Shown here one piece after another: positions 1-8,980 of a stretch of DNA of 64,000 nt. The first letter of the stretch is position 1; each line of letters begins with the position of its first letter. The DNA is from Geothrix sp. (GTDB taxonomy: Bacteria > Acidobacteriota > Holophagae > Holophagales > Holophagaceae). The DNA lies in assembly GCF_020622065.1 (NCBI RefSeq), contig NZ_JAHRYQ010000002.1:298232-362231 (forward strand), written 5' to 3'. Below the pieces are notes generated by a model. The model saw nothing but the letters and a program-made list of their open reading frames with translations. It was not told where the DNA came from and did not search any database. The translations under genes and the position numbers were made by a program.

Positions 1-398
1 GCCAGGAGGTCACGCGGCGCGTCACGCCCGTGAGCGCGGATGCGCGTGTGCGCGAGGTGCTGGTGGACCAGCAGCGCCGCATCGGCGCGACCGGCCACTG
101 GGTGGTGGACGGTCGCGACATCGGCACGGTCGTCTTCCCCCAGGCCTGCTGCAAGGTGTTCCTCACCGCCAGCCCCGAGGCCCGAGCCCGCCGGCGCTTC
201 CTGGAACTCCAGGCCAAGGGCCAGGTGGCGGTGTTCGAGGAGGTGCTTGCCGATCAGCGCCGCCGCGACGAGGCCGACAGCACCCGCGCCGTCGCGCCCC
301 TGCGCCCTGCCGAAGACGCCGTGGAGCTGGATTCCAGCGATCTCACCCTCGATCAGGTCGTGGACTGGATCGTGGCACGGCACCAGGCCCACCCATGA
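1..398 (+). CDS. cmk: Cytidylate kinase, C-terminal part (gene starts before the window)
   Basis: C-terminal part (about 131 residues) of cytidylate kinase, which phosphorylates CMP and dCMP with ATP in the cytoplasm. The frame is open from base 3, so the 5' end and the P-loop lie outside the window. Seen: VREVLVDQQRR, then DGRDIGTVVFPQA and FLTASPEARARRRFLEL. These are conserved CMP-binding and lid segments of bacterial Cmk, and the Arg-rich ARARRR is the lid. The stop codon overlaps the next start (ATGA), so the downstream membrane protein is probably translationally coupled. I see no better alternative family. Confidence 0.93.
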   Translation, partial: QEVTRRVTPVSADARVREVLVDQQRRIGATGHWVVDGRDIGTVVFPQACCKVFLTASPEARARRRFLELQAKGQVAVFEEVLADQRRRDEADSTRAVAPLRPAEDAVELDSSDLTLDQVVDWIVARHQAHP

Positions 399-934
399 CC
401 CTCCTGCCCGGCCCCCTCCAGGAGGCCTGGGAGACCGACTGGCAACCCGCCGGCACCGGGGCCATGGCGGGCGTGACCGCGGGCCTGGGCCTGCTCAGCC
501 TCGCAGCGCTGCTATCCGAACCCGGCTGGATCCCCCTGCTCGACGGCGTGAACCTGGTCTTCCACGAGGCCGGGCATCCCCTCTTCGGGATCCTCGGCTG
601 GGAGCCTCTGACCATCCTGGGAGGCACCCTCCTGCAGCTGCTCGTGCCTCTGCTGGTGATGGGATCCTTCTGGCTCCGGCGCGAGGCCCCCGGAACGGCG
701 GCGGCGGGCATCTGGGGGTTCGAGAACCTGCTGAACATCGCCCGCTATGTGGCCGATGCGCGGGCTCAGGTCCTTCCCCTGGTGGGGGGCGGCGAGCACG
801 ATTGGGCCGACCTCCTTGGTCGCTGGGGCCTGCTGGCCCAGGACGCCGCGCTCGCCCAGGGCCTCCGCATCGTCGGCTGGCTGGGCATGGCGGCCTGCTG
901 GGTGTGGCTGGCCTGGCGCTGGCGCCGGGCCTGA
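395..934 (+). CDS. Small membrane protein with HEAGH motif (putative membrane metallopeptidase)
   Basis: A 179-residue, largely hydrophobic protein with about four membrane segments. Residues 57-61 read HEAGH, an HExxH zinc-binding signature placed at the end of a hydrophobic segment, as in M50-like intramembrane proteases. It is followed by a glycine-rich segment ending LGGTLLQLLVP, and later by a GGGEHDW motif. The third zinc ligand cannot be assigned by eye, so protease activity is an inference. It overlaps cmk by 4 bases (ATGA) and runs convergent to cydB with only 6 bases between the stops. Its substrate is unknown. Confidence 0.75.
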   Translation: MTLLPGPLQEAWETDWQPAGTGAMAGVTAGLGLLSLAALLSEPGWIPLLDGVNLVFHEAGHPLFGILGWEPLTILGGTLLQLLVPLLVMGSFWLRREAPGTAAAGIWGFENLLNIARYVADARAQVLPLVGGGEHDWADLLGRWGLLAQDAALAQGLRIVGWLGMAACWVWLAWRWRRA

Positions 935-940
935 ATCCGG

Positions 941-1987
941 CTAGTAGCCCTCCCCCTCCACCGCCGCCTTCACCTTCCCGCGGTGGAAGCGGAACAGGAA
1001 GGCGATGTAGCCGATGGCGATGGGGAAGCCGATGAGCCACCACACCAGGCCCGTGCGGAGGCCGTGAAGGCCCACGCTGGCATTCTGGGCCGTCAGGTCG
1101 AACTGGGGCCCCAGGGTGGATCTCAGCATCACCGGGTAGACGCAGGCGGCGCTGGCGGCCAGCAGGCCCAGGATGAAGGCGCCGGAGCCCACGAAAGCCA
1201 TCAGGAATCGCTCCCGCTTGGCGCCCACGAAGACCAGGCCGAGGCCCGCCAGGAAGATCAGCGTGGCCACCCAGGCGAGCGGCGCCTTGGGCAGGTTGTG
1301 GAAGATGCCGGGATTCACCACGGAGGTCGCATAGCTCGAGACCACCCACAGCACCAGCACCAGGCCCCAGAGGCTCAGGGCGAGCCCCTTGCAGCGCTCA
1401 TGCACCGCGCCTTCCGTCTTCCAGGCCAGGAAGAGGGCGCCGTGGGCGGTCACGGTCACCAGGGCGAAGACCCCGATGAGCACGGTGTACCAGTCGAGGA
1501 TGCCAGGCTGGGGCCCGAGGCGGAAATTCGTCCACAGGGCCATCTCGAAGTAGCCACTGCCATCCACGGGGACGCCACGAAGCACATTGCCCAGGGCCGC
1601 GCCCAGGAGCACCGGGAGCAGCACGCTGGCGAAGGTGAAGGAGGCATCCCAGAAGCGGCGCCAGAGGCCATCCTGCAGGTGCGAGCGGAACTCGATGGAG
1701 ATGCCGCGGGCCATCAGGCACCAGACCACCAGCCACATGGCCAGGTAGAAGCCGGAGAAGCCCGAGGCCAGCACTTTGGGGAAGGCCAGGAAGAGCGATC
1801 CCCCGCCAGCCAGCAGCCAGACCTCGTTGCCATCCCAGAGGGGGCCGATGGCACCCAGCACCTCGCGGCGCTCCTCGTTGGTCTTGGCCACGACGAGGTG
1901 CAGGATGCCCGCGCCGAAGTCGAAGCCATCCATGACCACATAGATCGCGACCATCACGGAGACGAGCCAGAACCAGAGCATTTCCAT
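941..1987 (-). CDS. cydB: Cytochrome bd ubiquinol/menaquinol oxidase subunit II
   Basis: Subunit II (348 residues) of the cytochrome bd quinol oxidase, an inner-membrane terminal oxidase that reduces O2 to water with quinol. Seen: MDGFDFGAG near residues 19-27, GPLWDGNEVWLLAGGG around 48-63, and about eight to nine hydrophobic segments spread over the full length, as in CydB/CioB. It lies 9 bases downstream of cydA and is the last gene of the minus-strand run. No cydX-like small ORF is obvious after it. The cydDC assembly genes are not in the window. Confidence 0.95.
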   Translation of the reverse strand: MEMLWFWLVSVMVAIYVVMDGFDFGAGILHLVVAKTNEERREVLGAIGPLWDGNEVWLLAGGGSLFLAFPKVLASGFSGFYLAMWLVVWCLMARGISIEFRSHLQDGLWRRFWDASFTFASVLLPVLLGAALGNVLRGVPVDGSGYFEMALWTNFRLGPQPGILDWYTVLIGVFALVTVTAHGALFLAWKTEGAVHERCKGLALSLWGLVLVLWVVSSYATSVVNPGIFHNLPKAPLAWVATLIFLAGLGLVFVGAKRERFLMAFVGSGAFILGLLAASAACVYPVMLRSTLGPQFDLTAQNASVGLHGLRTGLVWWLIGFPIAIGYIAFLFRFHRGKVKAAVEGEGY

Positions 1988-1996
1988 GGCAGACTC

Positions 1997-3325
1997 CTAG
2001 GCTTTGTGCGACACGGGGCCGTGGGAGATTTCCCGGCCGATCAGGAAGAGCCAGAGCACACTCAGCACCACGAAGATCCCGGCAAAGCCCAGGGTGGTGA
2101 AAGCCGTATGGCCCGCGTTCACCGTGGGAGAGGCGCCATGGACGGTGCGCAGGACGCCGTAGATGAGCCAGGGCTGGCGGCCGAATTCGGCCACGGCCCA
2201 GCCCGCGGTGGTGGCGATGTAGGGGAAGGGGAAGGCCAGCATCAGGACCCACAACATGGGCCGGGCCGTGTCCAGACGCCCCTTCCAGAGCAGCAGGGCC
2301 GCGAGCCCCATGAGGGCGATCATGATCGTGCCCAGGCCCGCCATGATGTGGAAGCTGTAGTAGAGCAGCTCGATGTTCTGCGGCCACTGGTCCTCGGGGA
2401 ATTCCAGCAGGCCCTTGACATCGCTCGAGAAGCTCCCGTAGGCGATGAAGCTCAGCATGGCGGGCACCTGGATCGGGTTCTCGATCCTCCGCCGGGCGAC
2501 ATCCGGCTGGCCCACCAGGGTCAGGTTCGCACGGGGTCCGCTTTCGAAGCGCCCCTCCATGGCCGCGAGGGAAATCGGCTGGTACTTGGCCACGAGCTTG
2601 CCTTGGATGTCCCCGGTGGGGAAGGCCACCAGGACGCTGAAGATCAGGCCCATGATGGTGCCCACACGCAGGTTCAGCTTCGCCTGCTCCGGATGAATGC
2701 CCTTGAGGGTCCAGTATGCCCCGATGGCAGCCACGACGAAGGAGCCCGTCACCACGGCGGCGATCATGTTGTGCGCGTACTGGCCCAGGGCCCACGGATT
2801 CAACAGGAAGGCCCAGAAGCTGGTGAGCTGCAGCGTGCCGTCCGCGGCCACGATGTAGCCCACGGGGTGCTGCATGAAGGCGTTGGTGGCGATGATGAAG
2901 TAGCCCGACAGCCAGCTGCCGATCCACAGCGCCAGCGCCGCGCCGAAGTGGCCCTTGGGCGACAGCTTCTTCTCGCCCCAGATCAGCATCCCGAGGAAGC
3001 TGCTCTCGAGGAAGAAGGCGAACATGCCCTCCATGCCCAGGGTCTGGCCGATGATGCCGCCGGACAGGCGCGAGAACTTCGCCCAGTTGGTGCCGAACTG
3101 GAATTCCAGCGGAATCCCGGTCACCACGCCCACGGCGAAGTTGATGCCGAAGATGCGGATCCAGAAGCGCGCCGCGTCGTTATAGCGGGCCTCCCCCGTC
3201 CTCAGGCCCATGGCCTTCAACACGACGATGACCAGCGCCAGTCCCATCGTCAGCTGAGGGAACAGGTAGTGATAGGTCGCCGTGAACCCGAACTGAAGCC
3301 TGTGCCAGAAAAGCGGATCGCCCAT
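1997..3325 (-). CDS. cydA: Cytochrome bd ubiquinol/menaquinol oxidase subunit I
   Basis: Subunit I (442 residues), carrying hemes b558, b595 and d. Key residues can be placed: H19 (in TYHYLFPQ), E99 and E107 (GMEGMFAFFLE), H185 (QYAHNM), M329 (SFHIMAG) and the GRQPW motif at 382-386. The Q-loop begins at GDIQGKLVAKYQP near 239 and is short. The protein is therefore a short-Q-loop (CIO-like) form, about 80 residues shorter than the E. coli enzyme. The 95-base gap from the OsmC gene is the widest in the upper part of this run and could hold a secondary promoter, although no strong -35/-10 pair is visible. It is co-directional with cydB. Confidence 0.96.
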   Translation of the reverse strand: MGDPLFWHRLQFGFTATYHYLFPQLTMGLALVIVVLKAMGLRTGEARYNDAARFWIRIFGINFAVGVVTGIPLEFQFGTNWAKFSRLSGGIIGQTLGMEGMFAFFLESSFLGMLIWGEKKLSPKGHFGAALALWIGSWLSGYFIIATNAFMQHPVGYIVAADGTLQLTSFWAFLLNPWALGQYAHNMIAAVVTGSFVVAAIGAYWTLKGIHPEQAKLNLRVGTIMGLIFSVLVAFPTGDIQGKLVAKYQPISLAAMEGRFESGPRANLTLVGQPDVARRRIENPIQVPAMLSFIAYGSFSSDVKGLLEFPEDQWPQNIELLYYSFHIMAGLGTIMIALMGLAALLLWKGRLDTARPMLWVLMLAFPFPYIATTAGWAVAEFGRQPWLIYGVLRTVHGASPTVNAGHTAFTTLGFAGIFVVLSVLWLFLIGREISHGPVSHKA

Positions 3326-3420
3326 GGTCCCTCCCGTCGTACCGGCCTGCGGTGCATCGAGTGCTGAAACCCGGCCAGTATCCCACGATCGAAGGGGACC
3401 TTGAGCGTAACAATCCGGTT

Positions 3421-3852
3421 CTATGTCAGATCGCGGGGATCCTCAACCACGATTTCCGAGGTGATCGGCACGGCCGGCCGGAGCATGGCGGACACGCCGC
3501 AATAGGTATCTTCGGACAGCTTCACGGCCCGTTCGAGCTTGTCCAGGGGAAGATCCCTGCCCCTGAAGAGGTAGCGCACATGGATGCCCGTGAAGATCCG
3601 TGGATGTTCGTCGCGCGATTCCGCACTCACCTGGATCTCGAGCCCGTCGATCGAGACGCGCATTTTTTCCAGAATGCTCACCACATCGATCCCGGTGCAG
3701 CCCCCCAGGCCTGAGAGCAGGAGGGCCTTGGGGCGGGGCCCCAGGTCCCGGCCCCCGGCTTCGGGGCTGGCGTCGATTCGATAGTGATGGCCATCCTGCT
3801 CCACCGCGAAGGCGAGGCCGGATTCCCAGGTCACAGAAGTTGTCATAGTCAA
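3421..3852 (-). CDS. OsmC/Ohr-family thiol peroxidase-like protein
   Basis: A 143-residue OsmC-superfamily protein. Members reduce organic hydroperoxides, or react with persulfides, through two cysteines. Both sites are visible: GGCTGIDVVSIL around residue 51 and DTYCGVSAML around residue 117. The start is probably the TTG at 3852, because a GAGGAG ribosome site lies 8 bases before it. The in-frame ATG at 3846 would sit 14 bases away. It follows the rhodanese gene by 19 bases, which ties it to the sulfur/thiol genes of the run. Whether the substrate is a hydroperoxide or a sulfane sulfur cannot be told from sequence. Confidence 0.88.
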   Translation of the reverse strand: MTMTTSVTWESGLAFAVEQDGHHYRIDASPEAGGRDLGPRPKALLLSGLGGCTGIDVVSILEKMRVSIDGLEIQVSAESRDEHPRIFTGIHVRYLFRGRDLPLDKLERAVKLSEDTYCGVSAMLRPAVPITSEIVVEDPRDLT

Positions 3853-3860
3853 CTTGATGC

Positions 3861-3866
3861 CTCCTC
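3861..3866 (-). promoter_or_regulatory. Ribosome binding site favouring a TTG start for the OsmC gene
   Basis: On the minus strand this reads GAGGAG, and 8 bases separate it from the TTG at 3852. The next in-frame ATG (3846) is 14 bases away, too far for a normal Shine-Dalgarno spacing. Confidence 0.55.
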
Positions 3867-3871
3867 AGATC

Positions 3872-4231
3872 TCAGCCGAGCAGCGTATGGATGCGGCGCC
3901 AGGAACCCAGGTTGGCGACTTCCGCAAACCCGGCGCGTTTCAGGACGGATACCCCGAATCCGCTGCGGCTGCCAGTCTCGCAGCAGACCAGGACGGGCCT
4001 GGTCCGATCCAGTTCCGCGGCCCGCGCCTCCAGCTGATCCAGGGGGATGTTGATCGCGCGGGGATGGGCCTGGCCCTTGAACTCGGCCGTGGTGCGGACA
4101 TCCACCACCTGGGCACCGCGGTCCAGCAGGGCCTTCACCTCCGCGGCGGGCATGGATCGGCGGGCCCACAGAAAATAGCCCACCGCCGCCAAGGGGATCA
4201 GGTAGATCCAATGCTCCAGGATCAGGGACAT
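3872..4231 (-). CDS. Membrane-anchored rhodanese-domain protein
   Basis: A 119-residue protein with one N-terminal membrane segment (about residues 8-23) followed by a single rhodanese fold. The active-site loop reads CCETGSRS, with Cys at the start of the expected six-residue loop, so it should carry a persulfide. The motif VVDVRTTAEF precedes it. Rhodaneses move sulfane sulfur between thiols, and this one would act at the inner face of the membrane or in the periplasm depending on orientation. Neighbours are DUF6132- and DUF2892-like membrane proteins upstream and OsmC downstream, a grouping that resembles a split YgaP-type (rhodanese plus DUF2892) system. Confidence 0.9.
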   Translation of the reverse strand: MSLILEHWIYLIPLAAVGYFLWARRSMPAAEVKALLDRGAQVVDVRTTAEFKGQAHPRAINIPLDQLEARAAELDRTRPVLVCCETGSRSGFGVSVLKRAGFAEVANLGSWRRIHTLLG

Positions 4232-4280
4232 GGCCGCTCCAGGTGATGGTTCAGATGAGGGTTGCGGGAATGGGCTTGGC

Positions 4281-4463
4281 CTACTTCGCCAGGGCCCAGA
4301 TCAGGCCCAGGACGGCGCCATAGCTGATGCCCCGCAGCGGTGTGGCCGTCAGGGGACAGGCGCCCGTGCTGCAGCCCACCAGGCGGTGCCAGCCGTAGCC
4401 AAGGGCGCCGCCCACCAGAAGCCCCAGGAGGAGGCGAAGGGCTGTCGCCTTCACCGGGAACAT
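4281..4463 (-). CDS. Small DUF6132-like membrane protein
   Basis: A 60-residue protein with two hydrophobic segments. Between them is the motif GCSTGACPLTATP, a Cys-x4-Cys-Pro arrangement typical of DUF6132-type proteins often found next to rhodanese/YgaP-like genes. The function of that family is not established; a role in sulfur or thiosulfate handling is guilt by association. The start overlaps the end of the DUF2892-like gene by 13 bases, so translation is probably coupled. Confidence 0.75.
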   Translation of the reverse strand: MFPVKATALRLLLGLLVGGALGYGWHRLVGCSTGACPLTATPLRGISYGAVLGLIWALAK

Positions 4464-4663
4464 CCCACGCCCGGGCCTTCAGGCACGCCCAACTTGCGCA
4501 GGATCGAGGACATCAGGCACCAGTTGGTGAGGCCGCTCTGGAGCAGGTTGGCGCCCACGAAGACGGTGAACCAGATCCAGTTGGGGTTGTGGAAGCGGGC
4601 GAGGGCCAGGCTCAGCAGGATGAAGGTTCCAGCCACGGCATGGACGATGCGGTCGACGGTCAT
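4451..4663 (-). CDS. DUF2892/YgaP-like small membrane protein
   Basis: A 70-residue protein with two membrane segments and the pattern MTVDRIVHAVAGTFIL followed by GANLLQSGLTNWCLMSSILRKLGV. This is the DUF2892 domain, which forms the membrane part of the YgaP rhodanese. Here the membrane part and the rhodanese are separate genes. The start codon overlaps the last codons of the RND pump gene by 4 bases (ATGA), and the stop overlaps the DUF6132-like gene, so the three are tightly coupled. The conserved Cys in NWC may take part in sulfur relay, which is inference. Confidence 0.85.
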   Translation of the reverse strand: MTVDRIVHAVAGTFILLSLALARFHNPNWIWFTVFVGANLLQSGLTNWCLMSSILRKLGVPEGPGVGCSR

Positions 4664-7600
4664 GGGAGCTCCTGGGGGGCATTCAGCACGCCCTGGCGTT
4701 GGAGGTTGGCCGCGTGGCCCCGGCGGGCCACGAGGTAGTAGAGGACGGGTACGGCGATGCGGGAGAGCAGCGTCGCGGCGACTTCACCGGCCATGAGGCT
4801 GATGGCGAGGCCCTGGAAGATGGGATCCGCCAGCATGACGGCACTGCCCACGAGGACCGCGGAGGCGGTCAGCAGCATGGGCCGGAAGCGCACCACACCT
4901 GCCTCTTCCACCGCGGATTCCAGCGACATGCCCTCCCTCAATTTCAATTCGATGAAATCCACCAGGATGATGCTGTTGCGGACGATGATGCCGGCCCCGG
5001 CGATGAAGCCGATCATGCTGGTGGCCGTGAAGAAGGCGCCCATCAGCCCATGGGCGGGGATGATGCCGATGAGGGAGAGCGGAATCGGCACCAGGATCAC
5101 CCAGGGGATCTGGAAGCTCTCGAACCAGCCCACCACCAGCACGAAGATCAGCACCAGCACAGCAGCGAACGCCAGACCGAGGTCCCGGAAGACTTCCAGG
5201 GTGATGTGCCACTCCCCATCCCACTTCAGCGACAGCGATTCCGTGTTCTCGGGGTGGGCCAGGCCCAGCCTCGGGACAGGACCGCCGCCGGTGCCCTTCA
5301 TGGCGTCGATCTTCTTGTTCAGCGCGGCCAGGGCATAGACGGGGCTTTCGATGGTTCCCGCCAGGTCCGAGAAGACATAGGTCACGGGCATCAGGTTCTT
5401 GTGGTGCAGGGTGGCCTCCTCCGTCCCATCCTTCACCGTCACGAGTTCCCGCACGGACACCGGACCCCGGGCGCCGGGCACCGTGAGCTGCAGCAGCTGG
5501 TCCAGGTGCCGGCGCTTCTCCGGGGCCAGCTGAAGCACCACGGGCACCTGGCTCGAACCCCGCAGCACATGGAAGGCGCCGGCCTGATAGCCATACCCCG
5601 CCATGGCGAGGGTCTGCACCACCTGGGCCGGGGCGACGCCATGCAGCGCGGCCTTTTCCCGGTCGAGGACGAGGCTCACCTTGGGGCCCGTGGGATTCAT
5701 CGTGGAATCCACATCCACGATGCCGTCGACACTCTTGAAGGCGGCAAGCACTTCCCCCGAGAGTCGCGTGCGCTCGGCCTCGGTGGGGCCGTAGATCTCA
5801 GCCACGATGGTGTCCATGACCGGCGGGCCGGGCGGGATCTCCACCAGTTTCATGCGGGCGCCGGCCGGCCCGGAGATCTTCTCCAACTCGGGGCGCAGGC
5901 GCACCACGATGGCGTGGCTCTGCTCTTTGCGATCCTGCTTGGGCACGAGGTTCACTTGCAGATCCACCATCTCCGCGGCCTGCCGCAGGAAGCTGTGGCG
6001 GACCATGCCCACGAAGGTGAAGGGCGCCGCCTCGCCCGCATAGACCTGGACATCCTTGACGGTGGGATCCTTGAGCAGCCGCCGGGCGACATCCTGACCC
6101 ACAGCGAGGGCGTCCTCCTTCGGCGTTCCGGCCGGCAGGTCCAGCTGGACCATGAACTCCGACTTGTTGTCGAAGGGCAGCATCTTCACCTTCACCACCC
6201 CCGTGCCCACGAGGGACATGGCGCCCAGCAGCAGGAGGGCGACGCCACCGAAGAAGGCCCACCGCACCCTGGGGCGCGTCAGGAGGGCGTGCATCACCGT
6301 CCGGTAGAGCCGGGTGAAGCGCGTCTCGGGCACCTCGTCGGGCCCGGCGTGGTCGGGTTCCGGCGAGGCCGTTTCGGGGCCGCCCGGATGCAGGCCCGAG
6401 GGGTCCGTCTCCGGCAAGTGCGCCTCCTGGCGGAACACGATCAGGCTGGCCCAGGGGCTGATGACGAAGGCGATGACCAGGCTGAACAGCATGGCCAGGC
6501 TGGCGCCCACGGGGATGGGCCGCATGTAGGGGCCCATGAGGCCCCGCACAAAGGCCATGGGCAGGATGGCGGCGATGACCGCGAAGGTGGCCAGGATGGT
6601 GGGATTGCCCACCTCATCCACGGCCTCCACCACCATGCGGGCAAAACTCTTCTTCTGGCCCGGCAGGTGCATGTGGCGGTGGATGTTCTCCACCACCACG
6701 ATGGCGTCGTCCACCAGGATGCCGATGGAGAAGATCAGCGCGAACAGGGTGACCCGGTTCAGCGTGTAGCCGAACAGGTAGGTGATGAGCAGGGTCAGGG
6801 CCAGCGTGACGGGCACGGCCACGCCCACCACCACGGCACTGCGCCACCCCATGGCCAGCAGGATGAGGGCGATGACGCTGAGGGTGGCGATGAGGAGGTG
6901 TTCGATCAGCTCGTTGGATTTGTCCCCGGCGGTCTCGCCGTAGTTGCGGGTCACCGTGACCGAGACATCCTTGGGGATGAGGTTTCCCCGGAGGGCCTCC
7001 ACCTTGGTCAACACGCGCTCGGCCAGGGCCGTGGCGTTGGTGCCTGCGCGCTTGGAGAGGGCCACGCTCACGGCGGGCTCGAAGCCCTGGACGCCGCCGC
7101 CGGCGAAGAGGGTCACGGGAGGTTCGGGTTCCGGGGCGTCCACGATGCGGGCCACTTCGCCCAGGTAGATGGGCTTCTGGTTGCGGACGCCCACCACCAG
7201 CCGGTTCAGCTCGGCAGCCTGGAGAACGAAGCCCGTGGCCTCGACTTCGGTGCGGCGGCCGCGATCCACCAGGGCCCCGGCGGATAGCTGGGCCTCGGCG
7301 GACTGGAGGGCCGGCTGCAGGTCGCCCAGGGAGAACCCGAGCGACCGCAGACGGTCCGGATCCGGCTCCACGCGCACCATGCGACGGGCACCGCCCAGCA
7401 CCTTCACCTGGGCCGTGTCGGGCACGGCGGACAGCTCCTGCCCCAGCACTTCCGCCAGCTTCCGGAGGCCGCCGGGCGTCTGGTCCGGCCCATGGAGGGT
7501 CAGCACCAGGAAGGGCACATCGTCGATGGTCTGCAGCTTCACGATGGGCTTCAGCGCCCCGGGGGGCAGGAGCTGCGGGTTTGCCGCCAGCTCCTGGTGC

Positions 7601-7950
7601 ACCTTCACCAGGCTCGGCTCCTGGGGTTCGTTCACCTTGAAACGCACCGTGAGCACCGCCAGGCCGGGCCGGCTCACACTATAGAGGTACTCCACGCCGG
7701 GGATGCCCCAGAGGCGGCGCTCCAGGGGCGTCGAAACCTGGCTTTCGACCTCCTTGGGGCTCGCCCCGGGATACGGAACATAGAGATCCACCATGGGCAC
7801 GACGATCTGGGGTTCCTCTTCCCGGGGCGTGAGCCAGACGGCGAGAAGGCCCAGCAGCAGCGAAGCCAGGACGAGCAGCGGCGTCAGCTTGCTGCGCAGG
7901 AAGCCCTTGGCGAGCCTGCCGGCGAGGCCCAGGTTCATTTCAGCGGACAT
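4660..7950 (-). CDS. RND-family efflux pump, inner-membrane permease subunit
   Basis: A proton-driven RND transporter of about 1096 residues, the inner-membrane engine of a tripartite efflux complex. Seen: N-terminal membrane segment, the early porter-domain block PYPGASPKEVESQVSTPLE, a TM4 segment with the paired proton-relay aspartates (GILVDDAIVVVENIHRHM), a central membrane restart near residue 570, and a C-terminal block of hydrophobic segments. It resembles AcrB/CzcA-like pumps that occur with DUF2892 and rhodanese genes. The start is set at 7950 (MSAEMNLG), which overlaps the adaptor gene by 11 bases; the ATG at 7938 is an alternative. Substrate unknown; a thiol or sulfur compound or a metal is possible from context. 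Confidence 0.93.
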   Translation of the reverse strand: MSAEMNLGLAGRLAKGFLRSKLTPLLVLASLLLGLLAVWLTPREEEPQIVVPMVDLYVPYPGASPKEVESQVSTPLERRLWGIPGVEYLYSVSRPGLAVLTVRFKVNEPQEPSLVKVHQELAANPQLLPPGALKPIVKLQTIDDVPFLVLTLHGPDQTPGGLRKLAEVLGQELSAVPDTAQVKVLGGARRMVRVEPDPDRLRSLGFSLGDLQPALQSAEAQLSAGALVDRGRRTEVEATGFVLQAAELNRLVVGVRNQKPIYLGEVARIVDAPEPEPPVTLFAGGGVQGFEPAVSVALSKRAGTNATALAERVLTKVEALRGNLIPKDVSVTVTRNYGETAGDKSNELIEHLLIATLSVIALILLAMGWRSAVVVGVAVPVTLALTLLITYLFGYTLNRVTLFALIFSIGILVDDAIVVVENIHRHMHLPGQKKSFARMVVEAVDEVGNPTILATFAVIAAILPMAFVRGLMGPYMRPIPVGASLAMLFSLVIAFVISPWASLIVFRQEAHLPETDPSGLHPGGPETASPEPDHAGPDEVPETRFTRLYRTVMHALLTRPRVRWAFFGGVALLLLGAMSLVGTGVVKVKMLPFDNKSEFMVQLDLPAGTPKEDALAVGQDVARRLLKDPTVKDVQVYAGEAAPFTFVGMVRHSFLRQAAEMVDLQVNLVPKQDRKEQSHAIVVRLRPELEKISGPAGARMKLVEIPPGPPVMDTIVAEIYGPTEAERTRLSGEVLAAFKSVDGIVDVDSTMNPTGPKVSLVLDREKAALHGVAPAQVVQTLAMAGYGYQAGAFHVLRGSSQVPVVLQLAPEKRRHLDQLLQLTVPGARGPVSVRELVTVKDGTEEATLHHKNLMPVTYVFSDLAGTIESPVYALAALNKKIDAMKGTGGGPVPRLGLAHPENTESLSLKWDGEWHITLEVFRDLGLAFAAVLVLIFVLVVGWFESFQIPWVILVPIPLSLIGIIPAHGLMGAFFTATSMIGFIAGAGIIVRNSIILVDFIELKLREGMSLESAVEEAGVVRFRPMLLTASAVLVGSAVMLADPIFQGLAISLMAGEVAATLLSRIAVPVLYYLVARRGHAANLQRQGVLNAPQELP

Positions 7951-8980
7951 GCGGCACCCCGGCGATCTCGACGGGCTGGCCATCCTGCAGGGTGCCGGGG
8001 CGGTCGATGACCGCCTCGCCGGCCTTCAGACCCGCGCGCACGGGCAGGGTGTCACCTGCGCCCTCGCCCAGGCTGAGCCAGCGCAGCTCCGCATGCCCCT
8101 CCCTGGCGACGAAGACGCCCGTGAGCTCTCCGCGCAACACCAGGGCGCTACGCGGCACGCTCAGTCCCTCGGTCTTGACGCCCGGAATGAGCAGGCGCGC
8201 GAAGGACCCCTGGCGCAGCCCCTTGGGGGAGAGCACCCGGGCACGCAAGGTGCCCTTGTGGCTGAAGGCGTCGCCGCCCGGTGCCAGGGCCGTGATCTGA
8301 GCCTCTCCGGTCGTCCCCTCTGACTCGAAGCGGAGCTTCATCCCGGGCTTCAGGGCCTTGGCCTCGGCCTCGGACAGGGTGGCTTCCAGCTCCTGCTCTC
8401 CTTCGCCGACGAGTTCCACCAACGGGGTGCCCGGAGCCACGAAGTCGCCTTCGTTGACTTTGCGGGCCTGCACCACGCCGGCGAAGGGCGCGCGGATCTG
8501 CGTGTAGGCGAGGTTGGCCTTGACCGCGGCCACGCTGGCCCGAGCCTGGGCCAGCTGAGCCTGGGCCTGCTCCACTTCGGAGGGCGTGCTGGCCTTCTGG
8601 GCGAAGAGGGCCTGGATGCGCCGGTGATGGGCCTCCACGGTGCCGAAGCCGGTCTCGGCGGCCCGGAGCTGGGCCTGGAGGTCGTCATCGCTCAGGACCA
8701 CCAGCAGCGTGCCGGCCGCCACGCGCTGACCCTCCTGGACGGGGGTTCGCTTCACCTGGGCAGCCATGCGCGTCGACAGCGTGGCCGTCCGCGTGGATTG
8801 CAGCGTGGCCGCCACCCAGCTGCCCCCTTCCGCCTGGGAGGAGGCCGCCAGGGACACCGCCGCCTTCGGCAGCACCTTCGCCTCGGGCCGGGCTTCTTTG
8901 TGCCCGCAGGCCAGGGTGGCCACCAGGGCACCGGCCGCAGTCAGGGCGGACCAGGTCGCTGAGGTCGTCATCGCTTTCAT
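7940..8980 (-). CDS. RND efflux periplasmic adaptor (HlyD/AcrA family) lipoprotein
   Basis: A 346-residue membrane-fusion protein linking the RND pump to the TolC-type channel. The N-terminus MKAMTTSATWSALTAAGALVATLACGHK has a lipobox (LACG), so it should be lipid anchored. Then come a barrel/lipoyl half (PVQEGQRVAAGTLLVVL), an alpha-hairpin around residues 95-155 (EVEQAQAQLAQARASVAAVK), the second lipoyl half (IRAPFAGVVQARKVNEGDFV) and beta-barrel domains. The start codon overlaps the TolC gene stop by 4 bases (ATGA). It belongs to the ArsR-led run. Confidence 0.93.
   Translation of the reverse strand: MKAMTTSATWSALTAAGALVATLACGHKEARPEAKVLPKAAVSLAASSQAEGGSWVAATLQSTRTATLSTRMAAQVKRTPVQEGQRVAAGTLLVVLSDDDLQAQLRAAETGFGTVEAHHRRIQALFAQKASTPSEVEQAQAQLAQARASVAAVKANLAYTQIRAPFAGVVQARKVNEGDFVAPGTPLVELVGEGEQELEATLSEAEAKALKPGMKLRFESEGTTGEAQITALAPGGDAFSHKGTLRARVLSPKGLRQGSFARLLIPGVKTEGLSVPRSALVLRGELTGVFVAREGHAELRWLSLGEGAGDTLPVRAGLKAGEAVIDRPGTLQDGQPVEIAGVPHVR

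Noticed and set aside
983-3367. Long open frame on the plus strand opposite cydBA (794 codons)
   Set aside because: Its translation is a low-complexity mix rich in Gly, His, Gln and Glu, as expected opposite a GC-rich gene. The minus strand encodes clear cytochrome bd subunits.
4699-7287. Long open frame on the plus strand opposite the RND pump (862 codons)
   Set aside because: Same antisense shadow pattern; the pump on the minus strand is complete with its motifs.
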